Assembly: GCF_009755605.1 (NCBI RefSeq)
Contig: NZ_WPNZ01000007.1
Coordinates: forward strand, 124,001 to 188,000
Length of the DNA: 64,000 nt
Direction of reading: 5' to 3'
DNA from: Streptomyces typhae
GTDB taxonomy: Bacteria > Actinomycetota > Actinomycetes > Streptomycetales > Streptomycetaceae
Part shown: piece by piece, positions 53,351 to 61,843 of the stretch
Layout: the number at the start of each line of letters is the position of its first letter
How positions within the stretch are numbered: position 1 is the stretch's first letter
Translations under genes and position numbers: made by a program
The notes under the pieces: model-generated
The model's input: the letters and a program-made list of their open reading frames with translations, nothing else
What the model was told of the DNA's origin: nothing
The model's database searches: none

Positions 53351-53460
53351 CGCGCGGCGCCGAGCCGAAGCCGTCGCGCGGCGCCGAGCCGAAGCCGTCG
53401 CGCGGCGCCGAGCCGAAGCCGTCGCGCGGCGCCGAGCGATGCCGCTCGCGCGGCGCTGAG
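53351..53460. repeat. 24-bp tandem repeat after the second PBP gene
   Basis: Units start at 53351, 53375, 53399, 53423 and 53447 (the last partial); the first three are identical, beginning CGCGCGGCGCCGAGCCGAAG. Noncoding, directly after the PBP stop. Confidence 0.8.
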
Positions 53461-53525
53461 TATCACGTCACGCTCATGTGGAAGACACTCGCGTGTCATA
53501 CGCACGTACCGCTAGCGTGCAGCTC

Positions 53526-53651
53526 ATGAGCACTACGGACATGGAACCGGGCGCCGTCGGCGCCCACCCCCGTCTCGTCGGGGCCCCGCGTGCCGCGGGC
53601 CCCGACGAGGTCACCCCCACCGTGGACGAGGCCGCCGGACCCGTTCAGTGA
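53526..53651 (+). CDS. 41-aa ORF translationally coupled to the EamA transporter gene
   Basis: ATG 53526 to TGA 53651 encodes a small acidic Pro/Ala/Gly-rich peptide (starts MSTTDMEPGAV). Its stop overlaps the GTG of the transporter gene (GTGA). Upstream, TAGCGT at 53513-53518 is 7 nt from the ATG, which would allow a leaderless transcript, and GCACG...CGTGC flanks it as a small inverted repeat. Could be a leader peptide that couples or regulates transporter translation, or simply the true upstream cistron. No family recognised. Confidence 0.5.
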   Translation: MSTTDMEPGAVGAHPRLVGAPRAAGPDEVTPTVDEAAGPVQ

Positions 53652-54499
53652 CCCCGCTGGTCGCGGCGGCCGTCCTGCTCGCCGCCGTCACCCACGCCAG
53701 CTGGAACGCGATCGCCCACCACATCACCGACAAGCTGATCGGCTTCACCCTCATATCCGGCGGCGGCACCCTCATCGGCCTCGCCATGGCGCCCTTCGCG
53801 CCGTTCCCCGCGGCCGCCGCCTGGCCCTACCTGGCGCTGTCCGCCGTCCTGCACGTCGCCTACATGGTGCTGCTCATGCGGTCCTTCCGGCTCGGCGACT
53901 TCGGGCAGGCCTATCCCATCGCCCGCGGCTCCGCCCCGCTCGTGGTGACCGTGCTCGCCGCCGTGTTCGCCGGGGAGGTGCCCGGCGGGTGGCAGGCCGC
54001 CGGGGTCGCCGTCTGCTCGGCCGGGCTCACCGGGCTCGCCCTGTGGGGGATCCGGGGCACCGGGAAGCGGCCGGACTGGGCGGCGATCGGTGCCGCGCTC
54101 GCCACCGGTGTCGCCATCGCCTCCTACACCGTCGTCGACGGCCTCGGCGTACGCGCCTCCGGCTCCTCCCTCGGCTACATCGCCTGGCTGATGATCCTCG
54201 AAGGCATCGCCGTGCCCGTGTACGCCGTGTGGCGCTGGCGCGGGGGGCTCGGCGCCCGGCTGCGGCCCTTCGCCGCCGTCGGGCTCTTCGGGGCCGCGCT
54301 GTCCGTCGCCGCGTACGGGCTGGTCCTGTGGGCCCAGACCCGGGCCGACCTCGCGCCCATCTCCGCCCTCCGCGAGTCCTCGATCATCGTGGGGGCGGGG
54401 ATCGGGGCCGTCTTCTTCAAGGAGCGGTTCGGGTGGTCGCGGATCGTGGCCGCCGGGGTGATGGTCGCGGGGATCGGGTTGATGCTGCACGCGGGGTGA
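53648..54499 (+). CDS. EamA/DMT-family transporter, 283 aa
   Basis: Drug/metabolite-type exporter with ten membrane helices arranged as two EamA repeats; the second repeat includes the typical ISALRESSIIVGAGIGAVFFKERFGWSRIVAAGVMVAGI. Typical cargo is amino acids or metabolites, but the substrate is unknown. GTG 53648 overlaps the stop of the 41-codon ORF. Convergent with the serine hydrolase gene across a long inverted-repeat element. Confidence 0.88.
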   Translation: MTPLVAAAVLLAAVTHASWNAIAHHITDKLIGFTLISGGGTLIGLAMAPFAPFPAAAAWPYLALSAVLHVAYMVLLMRSFRLGDFGQAYPIARGSAPLVVTVLAAVFAGEVPGGWQAAGVAVCSAGLTGLALWGIRGTGKRPDWAAIGAALATGVAIASYTVVDGLGVRASGSSLGYIAWLMILEGIAVPVYAVWRWRGGLGARLRPFAAVGLFGAALSVAAYGLVLWAQTRADLAPISALRESSIIVGAGIGAVFFKERFGWSRIVAAGVMVAGIGLMLHAG

Positions 54500-54510
54500 G
54501 GTGCCTTCGC

Positions 54511-54689
54511 GGGGCGCCCCAGGCCCGCCCCTTCCCGAAACTGGGGCTCCGCCCCAGACCCCGCTCCTCAAACGCCGGAGGGGCTGGAACTCACCGGCAC
54601 GTATTCAGCCCGTCCGGCGATTGAGGACGAGGCGCGGAGCGCCGATACGGGGTCTGGGGCGGAGCCCCAGGATCGGGAAGGGGCGGGAT
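54511..54689. repeat. Long inverted-repeat element, copy 2 (probable bidirectional terminator)
   Basis: Arms 54511-54580 and 54613-54689 share most of their sequence with the element at 28781-29009, including CTGGGGCTCCGCCCCAG and CTCAAACGCCGG. It again fills the gap between two convergent genes. Confidence 0.75.
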
Positions 54690-54695
54690 CGGGGG

Positions 54696-55964
54696 CTACG
54701 CAGCCGCGGCCCGTACCGCCCGCACCAGCCCCTGCGCCCGCACGTCCGCGGTCACCCCCTTGCTCATCCCGTTCGTGACGTAGCCGAAGGCGATCCCGGA
54801 CTCGGGGTCGCCGAAGGCGAGGACGCCGCCCCGGCCGGGATGGCCGAAGGACGTGGGGGCGAGCAGGGGAGACGAGGGCCCGTGGAGCATGTAGCCGAGG
54901 CCTAGGCGGGTGGGGACGACGAGGACGCGGTCGGGCCCGGCGGACGCCTCGGTGCGGGCGAGGGCGAGGGTGGCGGAGGAGAAGAGCGGGGCGGCACCGT
55001 CCACGGGGCCGATGAGCGCGGCGTAGAAGCGGGCGAGCGCCCCGGCCGTGGCGATCCCGCTGGAGGCGGGCAGCACGGCCGCGTGATAGGCGGCGGAGTT
55101 CTCGTCGGGGAACGGCTCGACCACCCCGAAGGCCCGCCGGGTGAGCGACTCGGGGTCGCGGTGAGCGGCGGACACCTCCGGCTTGGCCCGTGCCCGGAGC
55201 CCCGTGGCGGCCGGCGGATCGAGCCGCCCGAGCCACCCCACCCGGCCCGTCTCCGCGTCGGGAAGACCGATCCACAGGTCGAGGCCGAGCGGCCCGGCGA
55301 TCTCGTCGGCGACCACGTCCCGGATCGAGCGCCCGGTGACGCGCCGCACCAGCTCCCCCGTCAGCCAGCCGAAGGTGTGCGCGTGGTAGCCGTGGTCCGT
55401 GCCCGGCTCCCAGAAGGGCGCCTGGGCGGCGACCGCGGCGGCGGCCAGGTCGGGGTCGAGGGCCTGCGCGGGCGTCAGCGGCACGTCGAGGGCGGGCACC
55501 CCGGCCCGGTGCGCGAGGACGTGCCGGACGAGGACGCCGTCCTTGCCGCGCGCCTTGAACTCCGGCCAGTACGTGGAGACGGGGGCGTCCAGGTCGAGGT
55601 CGCCGCGCTGGTGCAGCAGGAGCAGGGCGGCGGCCGCGACGCCCTTGGTCGCGGAGCGGACGACCTGCGCGGTGCCGCGCTCCCAGGGCGCGGCCGGGGT
55701 CACCCCTGACCCGCCGCCCGGCACCCCGGGCCCGCCCGGCACCGCGGGCCCACCCAGCGCCCCGGCCCCGGCATCCGCCCCCGCACCGTCGAAGTCCCTC
55801 GCCCCGCCCCACAGATCCACCACCGGCCGCCCGTCGCGGTACACCACGACCGCGGCCCCGCGCTCCCCCGCCGCCGCGAAGTTGCGCACGAAGGCGTCCC
55901 TGACCGGCTCGAACCCGTCGGCCACGGTGCCGTGCACCCCGGCCGCCTCCACGTCACTGTTCAT
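54696..55964 (-). CDS. Beta-lactamase-fold serine hydrolase (class C-like), 422 aa
   Basis: Serine hydrolase of the esterase/DD-peptidase/class C beta-lactamase superfamily. It has the nucleophile motif S-A-T-K (VVRSATKGVAAAALLLLHQRG), a YHAH segment (DHGYHAHTFGWLTGELVRR) where the Tyr-x-Asn motif usually lies, and a C-terminal SFGHPGRGGVLAFGDPESGIAFGYVTNGM like the esterase (EstB-type) subgroup. No signal peptide, so probably a cytoplasmic esterase. A Gly/Pro-rich insertion occurs near residue 75. ATG 55964 is used; GTG 55973 is possible. It starts 36 bp after the ECF transporter ATPase gene and may be co-transcribed. Confidence 0.83.
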   Translation of the reverse strand: MNSDVEAAGVHGTVADGFEPVRDAFVRNFAAAGERGAAVVVYRDGRPVVDLWGGARDFDGAGADAGAGALGGPAVPGGPGVPGGGSGVTPAAPWERGTAQVVRSATKGVAAAALLLLHQRGDLDLDAPVSTYWPEFKARGKDGVLVRHVLAHRAGVPALDVPLTPAQALDPDLAAAAVAAQAPFWEPGTDHGYHAHTFGWLTGELVRRVTGRSIRDVVADEIAGPLGLDLWIGLPDAETGRVGWLGRLDPPAATGLRARAKPEVSAAHRDPESLTRRAFGVVEPFPDENSAAYHAAVLPASSGIATAGALARFYAALIGPVDGAAPLFSSATLALARTEASAGPDRVLVVPTRLGLGYMLHGPSSPLLAPTSFGHPGRGGVLAFGDPESGIAFGYVTNGMSKGVTADVRAQGLVRAVRAAAA

Positions 55965-56000
55965 GTACAGCACAACGTGGTGCCGGCACCGAAGATTCCA

Positions 56001-56768
56001 TCAGCCCTCGCGCGCCGCCGTCTTCGGATCGAAGCCGAAGGGCAGCTCCAGGCGGTGGCCGCTCATCAGGTCCTTGTCGGCGAGGAGTTCGCCGGTGGGG
56101 CCGTCCGCCGCGATCACGCCGTCGCTGAGGATCAGGGCCCGCGGGCACAGCTCCAGGGCGTACGGCAGGTCGTGCGTGACCATCAGGACCGTGACGTCCA
56201 AGGAGCGCAGGATGTCGGCCAGTTCGCGGCGCGACGCCGGGTCGAGGTTGGAGGACGGCTCGTCGAGTACCAGGATCTCCGGCTCCATGGCGAGGACGGT
56301 GGCGACGGCGACCCGGCGCCGCTGCCCGAAGGACAGGTGGTGCGGCGGGCGGTCCGCGTACGCGGCCATGCCGACCCGGCCGAGCGCCTTCAGGACCCGG
56401 GCCTCCAGTTCGGGACCGCGCACTCCGGCCGCGGCGGGCCCGAACGCCACGTCCTCGCGCACCGTCGGCATGAACAGCTGGTCGTCGGGGTCCTGGAAGA
56501 CGATGCCGACCTTGCGGCGGATCTCCGCGAGGTGCCGCTTGCCCAGGGGAAGGCCTGCGACCGTGACGGTGCCCGCGCCCGCGGTGAGGATGCCGTTGAG
56601 GTGCAGGACGAGGGTGGTCTTGCCCGCACCGTTGGGCCCGAGCAGCGCGACGCGTTCGCCGCGGGCGATGCTCAGGTCCACGCCGAACAGGGCCTGGTGG
56701 CCGTCGGGGTAGGCGTAGGCGAGGCCCGCGACCTCCAGGGAGGGGGGCGCGGGACGTGTGGTGGTCAC
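56001..56768 (-). CDS. ECF metal transporter ATPase (CbiO/NikO type), 255 aa
   Basis: Energy-coupling ATPase of a cobalt/nickel ECF transporter. Walker A GPNGAGKTT, Q-loop IVFQDPDDQLFMPTVREDVAFGP (the CbiO-type segment), signature LSFGQRRRVAVATVL, Walker B ILVLDEPSSNLD, switch His in MVTHDLPYALELC. GTG 56768 overlaps the stop of the T-component gene (GTGA); ATG 56780 is an alternative start. Last transporter gene of the M-Q-O operon. Confidence 0.92.
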   Translation of the reverse strand: MTTTRPAPPSLEVAGLAYAYPDGHQALFGVDLSIARGERVALLGPNGAGKTTLVLHLNGILTAGAGTVTVAGLPLGKRHLAEIRRKVGIVFQDPDDQLFMPTVREDVAFGPAAAGVRGPELEARVLKALGRVGMAAYADRPPHHLSFGQRRRVAVATVLAMEPEILVLDEPSSNLDPASRRELADILRSLDVTVLMVTHDLPYALELCPRALILSDGVIAADGPTGELLADKDLMSGHRLELPFGFDPKTAAREG

Positions 56769-57529
56769 GTGAGGGTCCATCCCAACAGGCAGACGGCGAG
56801 GGCGGTGAGGGGCAGGGCGAGGGCGTACGTCCACTGGGCGCGGGACGCCGTCACCTCGTCGATGACCGGCATCGTGCCGGTGTAGCCACGGCTGACCATG
56901 GCGAGGTGCACCCGCTCGCCCCGTTCGTAGGAGCGGATGAACAGGGCGCCCGCGGACTTGGCGAGCACACCCCAGTGGCGCACTCCGCGCGCTTCGAAGC
57001 CGCGGGACTCGCGGGCGACGCGCATGCGCCGCATCTCGTCCGTGACGACGTCGCCGTAGCGCACCATGAAGGACGCGATCTGTACGAGGAGCGGCGGCAG
57101 CCGCAGGCGTTGCAGGCCGAGGAGCAGGTCGCGCAGCTCCGTCGTGGCGGCGAGCAGCACGGACGCGGCGACGCCGAGGGTGCCCTTGGCGAGCACGTTC
57201 CAGGCGCCCCAGAGCCCTTCGACGCTCAGTGAAAGGCCGAGGACGCCGGTCCGCTCGCCCTGCGCCACGAACGGCAGGAGCAGCGCGAACGCCACGAACG
57301 GCACCTCGATCAGGAGCCGCTTCAGCCAGAACGCGGGCGGTACGCGGGCCGCGTACGCCACCGACGCGAGCAGCAGCGCGTACACCGCGAACGCCCAGAC
57401 CGCCTCGCGCGGTGTGGACACCACCACGAGGACGAAGCAGAGGACGGCGGTGAGCTTGGTGTGCGGGGGCAGGGCGTGCACCGGGGAGCGGGCGTGCCGG
57501 TACAGGCGGTGGGCGTGACCGGCCCCCAC
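56765..57529 (-). CDS. cbiQ: ECF metal transporter transmembrane (T) component, CbiQ/NikQ, 254 aa
   Basis: Transmembrane coupling subunit with five or six helices. The diagnostic Ala-Arg-Gly-type coupling segment appears as RESRGFEARGVRHWG, and MVSRGY follows near the C-terminus. GTG 57529 is one base after the CbiM stop and gives a normal-length protein; the frame is open further upstream, but that Pro-rich part overlaps CbiM and is unlikely. Coupled to the ATPase gene. Confidence 0.9.
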   Translation of the reverse strand: MGAGHAHRLYRHARSPVHALPPHTKLTAVLCFVLVVVSTPREAVWAFAVYALLLASVAYAARVPPAFWLKRLLIEVPFVAFALLLPFVAQGERTGVLGLSLSVEGLWGAWNVLAKGTLGVAASVLLAATTELRDLLLGLQRLRLPPLLVQIASFMVRYGDVVTDEMRRMRVARESRGFEARGVRHWGVLAKSAGALFIRSYERGERVHLAMVSRGYTGTMPVIDEVTASRAQWTYALALPLTALAVCLLGWTLT

Positions 57530-57530
57530 G

Positions 57531-58739
57531 TCAGGCGTCCTCGGCGGGCTGGGTCCTGGGGGCGGGCTCGGCCCTGGGGGCGGGCTCGGCCCTGGGGGCG
57601 GGCTCGGCCCCGACGGCACGGGGCGTCGGGGTACCTTCGACGGCCGTCGACGCGGGCCCGTCGTCACCACCGGTACGCCGTCGCCGTACCGCCCAGAACA
57701 CCGCGCTGCCCGCGACCACCGTCACGCCGACGCCGATGACGCCCGCGAGGCCGCCCGACAGGCGGGTGTCGGCGATGTCCCCGACGCCGTAGTCGGCGAG
57801 CGGCGAGTCCGCGGCGGCGTGCTCCTTCTCGCCCTTGTCGAAGCCCTTGTCCGCGGCGACCTTCTCCAGGCCGTCGGGGTCCGTGGAGGCGTAGAAGGAG
57901 ACGAAGCCCGCGAGGACGAGGGAGGCCAGGAGGCCCGCGGCCCAGAGTGTGCGGTGCGAGCGGGCGGGCGACGCGGAGGCGGCGGGGGCGGCCCGGGTGG
58001 CGGGCGCGGCCGGGGCGTCGACCAGCTCCCCGCCGACGCGCAGCTTGAGCGGAACGGTCAGACCGCGCGCTCCGTACACGAGGTCGGGCCGGACGGCGAT
58101 CACCGCGCCGACCGTGAGGGCGGTGATGGCGGCCTCGCCGACGCCGATCAGGACATGGACGCCGATCATGGCGGTGGCGACCTTGCCGAGCGGCACGTCC
58201 GTGGTGCCGCCGACGGCGTAGACGAGGGTGAAGGCGGCGGCCGCGGCAGGTACGGAGACGAGCGCGGCGGTGAACGCCGCGGCCGTCACCGAGCGGCGCC
58301 CGCGCGGCAGCACCTTCACCAGGCCGCGGAAGACCGCGTACCCCACGACGGTCGTGACGACCGCCATGACGAGGACGTTCACGCCGAGCGCGGTCAGGCC
58401 GCCGTCGGCGAAGAGCAGCCCCTGCATGAGCAGGACGACGGCGACGCACAGGACGCCGGTGCAGGGGCCGACGAGTATCGCCGCGAGCGCGCCGCCGAGG
58501 AGATGACCGCTGGTCCCGGCGGCGACCGGGAAGTTCAGCATCTGCACGGCGAAGATGAAGGCGGCGACGAGCCCGGCGAGCGGCGCGGTGCGCTCGCCTC
58601 CGTCCGCCACCGCGCCCGCCGGGGACAGGGCCGCCTGTTCTCTGCGCGCGCCGCGCAGGCACACGGCGATCGCGCCGGCGGCGAGGGCTCCGGCGGCGGC
58701 GGAAACGGGCGCATTGATGAAGCCATCGGGGACATGCAT
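57531..58739 (-). CDS. cbiM: ECF metal transporter substrate component, CbiM-CbiN (NikMN) fusion, 402 aa
   Basis: Metal-binding subunit. It starts MHVPDGFI, where Met1-His2 forms part of the Ni/Co site in this family. Six or seven helices of the CbiM domain run to about residue 230 (including GHLLGGALAAILVGP). A second domain has two helices and the loop FYASTDPDGLEKVAADKGF, the PDGLE/CbiN-NikN signature. The tail (about 370-402) repeats PAPRAE three times. ATG 58739 has AGGAG 7 nt upstream. A Nur-box-like operator upstream argues that the cargo is nickel rather than cobalt. Confidence 0.92.
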   Translation of the reverse strand: MHVPDGFINAPVSAAAGALAAGAIAVCLRGARREQAALSPAGAVADGGERTAPLAGLVAAFIFAVQMLNFPVAAGTSGHLLGGALAAILVGPCTGVLCVAVVLLMQGLLFADGGLTALGVNVLVMAVVTTVVGYAVFRGLVKVLPRGRRSVTAAAFTAALVSVPAAAAAFTLVYAVGGTTDVPLGKVATAMIGVHVLIGVGEAAITALTVGAVIAVRPDLVYGARGLTVPLKLRVGGELVDAPAAPATRAAPAASASPARSHRTLWAAGLLASLVLAGFVSFYASTDPDGLEKVAADKGFDKGEKEHAAADSPLADYGVGDIADTRLSGGLAGVIGVGVTVVAGSAVFWAVRRRRTGGDDGPASTAVEGTPTPRAVGAEPAPRAEPAPRAEPAPRTQPAEDA

Positions 58740-58845
58740 GCGCGTGCTCCTGGAAAGGCGCATGTCGTGAGGGTGGGGAGGCACTCACGACGAGAGCGGT
58801 TCGCTCCGAGCGGGTCGCTCGTGAACCTTTCAATGATGGGCGTTG

Positions 58846-58862
58846 TTGCAAATCGCTAGCAA
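58846..58862 (-). promoter_or_regulatory. Nur box (nickel uptake regulator operator)
   Basis: TTGCAA-ATCGC-TAGCAA, one mismatch from the published Nur consensus tTGCaa-N5-ttGCAA, about 107 bp upstream of the CbiM start. Read on the minus strand, TTGCTA inside the box could be the -35 and CATCAT (58835-58840 region) part of a -10, so bound Nur would block transcription when nickel is sufficient. Confidence 0.75.
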
Positions 58863-59008
58863 GAGCGGGCCGCCAACGATTGCGCGCCCGTCCGGCACAC
58901 CGGGCGCCCCCTGTCCCGGCAGCGTACGCGAGTAACATTTACGTACATATGGGACATTAGGGAGTGGCCATCAGACGTGGGCCGGAACGATGACGAGGAG
59001 TAGGGCGC

Positions 59009-59389
59009 ATGTCCGCAGTCGAGCAGTACACCCGGGCCCTTTTGGTCACCGACTCCCCGGACGAACACGTCGTCGTTCCCGTCGCGCTCCGCTACGACGC
59101 GGAGGCCGACCCGCAGTCGGTGCGGGTCGGCCTCCCGGGCAATCAGGGCAGTCGCCTGGTGGGGCTGCCCGGCGGAGCCGAGTGGGTGGTGGCGCGCGAG
59201 CTCCTGGAGCGGGGGCTGCGGACCCCCGCGCGCAGCGGTGACGTGACCGTCTGGCCGTGCGGCCGGGTACAGGCGGTGGTGGAGTTCCACTCACCGGCGG
59301 GGGTGGCCGTCATGCAGTTCGACTCGTCGGCGCTGATCCGCTTCCTGCGCCGTACGCGGACGGCCGCCGCCTCGCCCGTCGGCCGCTGA
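59009..59389 (+). CDS. ssgE: SsgA-like sporulation/cell-division protein, probably SsgE, 126 aa
   Basis: Member of the SsgA-like protein family, restricted to morphologically complex actinomycetes, which steers septum-site selection and peptidoglycan remodelling in sporulation. Family segments: VPVALRYDAEADPQSVRVGL near residue 23, WVVARELLERGL, the SGDVTVWPC strand, and FDSSALIRFLRRT at the end. SsgE is preferred over other paralogues because in S. coelicolor ssgE sits next to a tandem PBP pair, as here; sequence alone would not decide. ATG 59009 with GAGGAG upstream. SsgE has been linked to correct spore separation. Confidence 0.75.
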   Translation: MSAVEQYTRALLVTDSPDEHVVVPVALRYDAEADPQSVRVGLPGNQGSRLVGLPGGAEWVVARELLERGLRTPARSGDVTVWPCGRVQAVVEFHSPAGVAVMQFDSSALIRFLRRTRTAAASPVGR

Positions 59390-59479
59390 CCCGGGGAAGG
59401 CTCCGGACCGGGGGCCACGGGCGCGGACCGGCCGCCGGTCCCGGACCCGCGGCCGGTCCCGGACCCGCGGCCCGGTGCG

Positions 59480-61717
59480 TCAGGCGTTCACCAGCTCCCG
59501 CTTGCCGTCGGAGTCGCCCTGGCCCGCCGTGTCGCGCAGGCCCTCGCCCTCGACGTCCACGTTCGGCATCGTGCGGTCCAGCCACTTCGGCAGCCACCAG
59601 GCCTTGCGGCCGAGCAGCGCGAGGACCGCCGGGACCAGCGCCATGCGCACGATGAACGCGTCGAAGAAGACCGCGATCGCGAGGCCGAAGCCGATCATCT
59701 TGACCATCTGCTCGCTGGAGCCGATGAACCCGGCGAACACCGCGATCATGATGACCGCCGCCGCGGACACGACCCGCGCCCCGTGCTTGAAGCCGGTGAC
59801 GATGGCCTCGTGCGGGCTCTCGCCGTGCACGTACGCCTCCCGCATCCGGGTCACGAGGAACACCTCGTAGTCCATCGCGAGGCCGAAGACCACACCGACC
59901 ATGAAGATCGGCATCATGCTCATGATCGGGCCGGTCTGTTCGACGCCGAACAGCGAGCCGAGCCAGCCCCACTGGAAGACCGCGACCACGGCGCCGAGCG
60001 CGGCGAGCACCGAGAGCAGGAAGCCGAGCGCCGCCTTGAGCGGGACCAGGATCGAGCGGAAGACGACGATCAGGAGGAGGAAGGCGAGCCCGACGACCAG
60101 CGCCAGATACGGCAGCAGGGCGTCGTTGAGCTTCTGCGAGACGTCGATGTTCATGGCGGTGCTGCCCGTGACCATGACGTCGGCGCCGCTGTCGGCCTTG
60201 ACGTCCTTCGCCTCGGCACGGATCGCGTGCACCAGGTCCTCGGTCTCGGTGCCGCTGGGCTTGGACGACGGCACGACGGTGATCATCGCCGTGTCGCCCG
60301 CCTTGTTGAACTGCGGGGGGCTCGCCGAGAGGACGTCGTCCATGCCGGCGATCTTCTTCTGGACGGCGGCCGCCTCGCCCTTCGGGTCGTCGACGCCCTT
60401 GAGGTCGGTGACCGTCATCAGGGGGCCGTTGAAGCCGGGGCCGAAGTTGTCCGCGATCAGGTCGTAGGCCTTGCGCTGGGTCGTGGACGTGGGCTGCGCG
60501 CCGTCGTCGGGCAGGCCGAGTTCGAGCTGGGCGACCGGTACGGCGGCGGCGCCGAGGCCGAGGACGCCGAGCAGCAGGACGGCGACAGGGCGGCGGACCA
60601 CGAAGCGGGCCCAGCGGGTGCCGAGGTTCTCCTTGGCGGGGCGCTCCGCGCCACCACCGGCCCCGGCCGCCGCCCTGCGGCCGCCGAGGAGCTTGCTCTT
60701 CTCGCCCGCGGGCTTGACCTTCCTGCCCGCGTAGCCGAGCAGCGCCGGGATCATGGTGAGCGCGATCAGGACCGCGATGGCGACCGTACCGGCGGCGGCC
60801 GTGCCCATCTTGGTGAGCATCGGGATGTTGACCACGGCGAGGCCGACGAGGGCGATCACGACGGTGAGGCCCGCGAAGACGACGGCCGACCCGGCGGTGC
60901 CGACGGCGCGTCCGGCCGCGTCCTCGCGCTCGCGGCCCTCGGCGAGTTCGGCGCGGTAGCGGGAGACGATGAAGAGCGCGTAGTCGATGCCGACGGCGAG
61001 GCCGATCATCATCGCGAGCGTCGAGGTGGTCGACCCCAGGTCGAGCGCGCTGGCGAGCGCGGTGATCGAGGAGACCCCGATGCCGACGCCGATCAGCGCG
61101 GTGAGCAGCGGAAGACCGGCCGCGACGAGCGAGCCGAAGGTGATGACGAGGACGACGGCCGCCACGGCTATGCCGATGATCTCGGTGGCGCCGGTGTGCG
61201 GCATGGCCTGCAGCGCGTCACCGCCGACCTCGACGGTCATGCCGTCGGTGCGGGCCTCGTCGGTGGTCTTCTCCAGGGCGTCGCGGCTGTCGTCGGTCAG
61301 CTCCATGGAGGTGACCTTGTACGTCACGGACGCGTAGGCGGTCGTGCCGTCCTTGGAGACGGCCTTGGCCGCGAACGGGTCGGCGGCAGCGGCGACCTGG
61401 TCCGAGCCGGAGCCGAGCGCGGCGACCGTCTTCTCGATGGCGGCCTTGCGGTCGGGGTCGGTGACCTTCGCGCCGTCCGGTGCCTTGAAGACGACCCGGG
61501 CGCTCGCGCCGTCGGCACTGGCCTCGGGGGCGCGCTGCTCCAGGAGGTCGAAGGCCCGCTGGGCCTCCGTGCCCGGAATGGAGAAGGAGTTGGAGGCGGC
61601 GGTGGGCGCGGACGCGGCACCGACACCGGCGAGGGTGAGCAGCGCCACCCAGATCAGGGCGACGAAGTGCCGTCGCCGGAAGGCGAGTCGGCCGAGTTTG
61701 TAGAGGAATGTGGCCAC
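59480..61717 (-). CDS. MMPL-family (RND-type) membrane exporter, 745 aa
   Basis: Large lipid or drug exporter. One N-terminal helix (about 17-36) is followed by an extracytoplasmic domain (40-170), a bundle of five helices containing LAVGIDYALFIVSRYRAELAEG (proton-relay region, about 250), a cytoplasmic loop, a second helix, a second external domain, and a final bundle with GVVFGLAMDYEVFLVTRMREAYVHGESPHEAI. The two D-Y-(A/E)-L/V-F motifs are the MMPL hallmark. GTG 61717. It lies 126 bp downstream of a TetR gene on the same strand and is probably regulated by it. Confidence 0.92.
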   Translation of the reverse strand: MATFLYKLGRLAFRRRHFVALIWVALLTLAGVGAASAPTAASNSFSIPGTEAQRAFDLLEQRAPEASADGASARVVFKAPDGAKVTDPDRKAAIEKTVAALGSGSDQVAAAADPFAAKAVSKDGTTAYASVTYKVTSMELTDDSRDALEKTTDEARTDGMTVEVGGDALQAMPHTGATEIIGIAVAAVVLVITFGSLVAAGLPLLTALIGVGIGVSSITALASALDLGSTTSTLAMMIGLAVGIDYALFIVSRYRAELAEGREREDAAGRAVGTAGSAVVFAGLTVVIALVGLAVVNIPMLTKMGTAAAGTVAIAVLIALTMIPALLGYAGRKVKPAGEKSKLLGGRRAAAGAGGGAERPAKENLGTRWARFVVRRPVAVLLLGVLGLGAAAVPVAQLELGLPDDGAQPTSTTQRKAYDLIADNFGPGFNGPLMTVTDLKGVDDPKGEAAAVQKKIAGMDDVLSASPPQFNKAGDTAMITVVPSSKPSGTETEDLVHAIRAEAKDVKADSGADVMVTGSTAMNIDVSQKLNDALLPYLALVVGLAFLLLIVVFRSILVPLKAALGFLLSVLAALGAVVAVFQWGWLGSLFGVEQTGPIMSMMPIFMVGVVFGLAMDYEVFLVTRMREAYVHGESPHEAIVTGFKHGARVVSAAAVIMIAVFAGFIGSSEQMVKMIGFGLAIAVFFDAFIVRMALVPAVLALLGRKAWWLPKWLDRTMPNVDVEGEGLRDTAGQGDSDGKRELVNA

Positions 61718-61843
61718 GAGGGCGTACTCCCGGTCAGGTCGTGGTGAGGGCAGGGCAGGGGCACTGCGGCGCAGGGGGCTGCGGGCAGCAGGTATCGGCC
61801 CGACGACGTGAGCGGTCGCGTCAGGTGAAGGGGGGTGTGCTGG

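Noticed and set aside
58740..59008. Possible cobalamin riboswitch upstream of the CbiM-type gene
   Set aside because: No B12-box-like sequence seen; the Nur box gives a better explanation.
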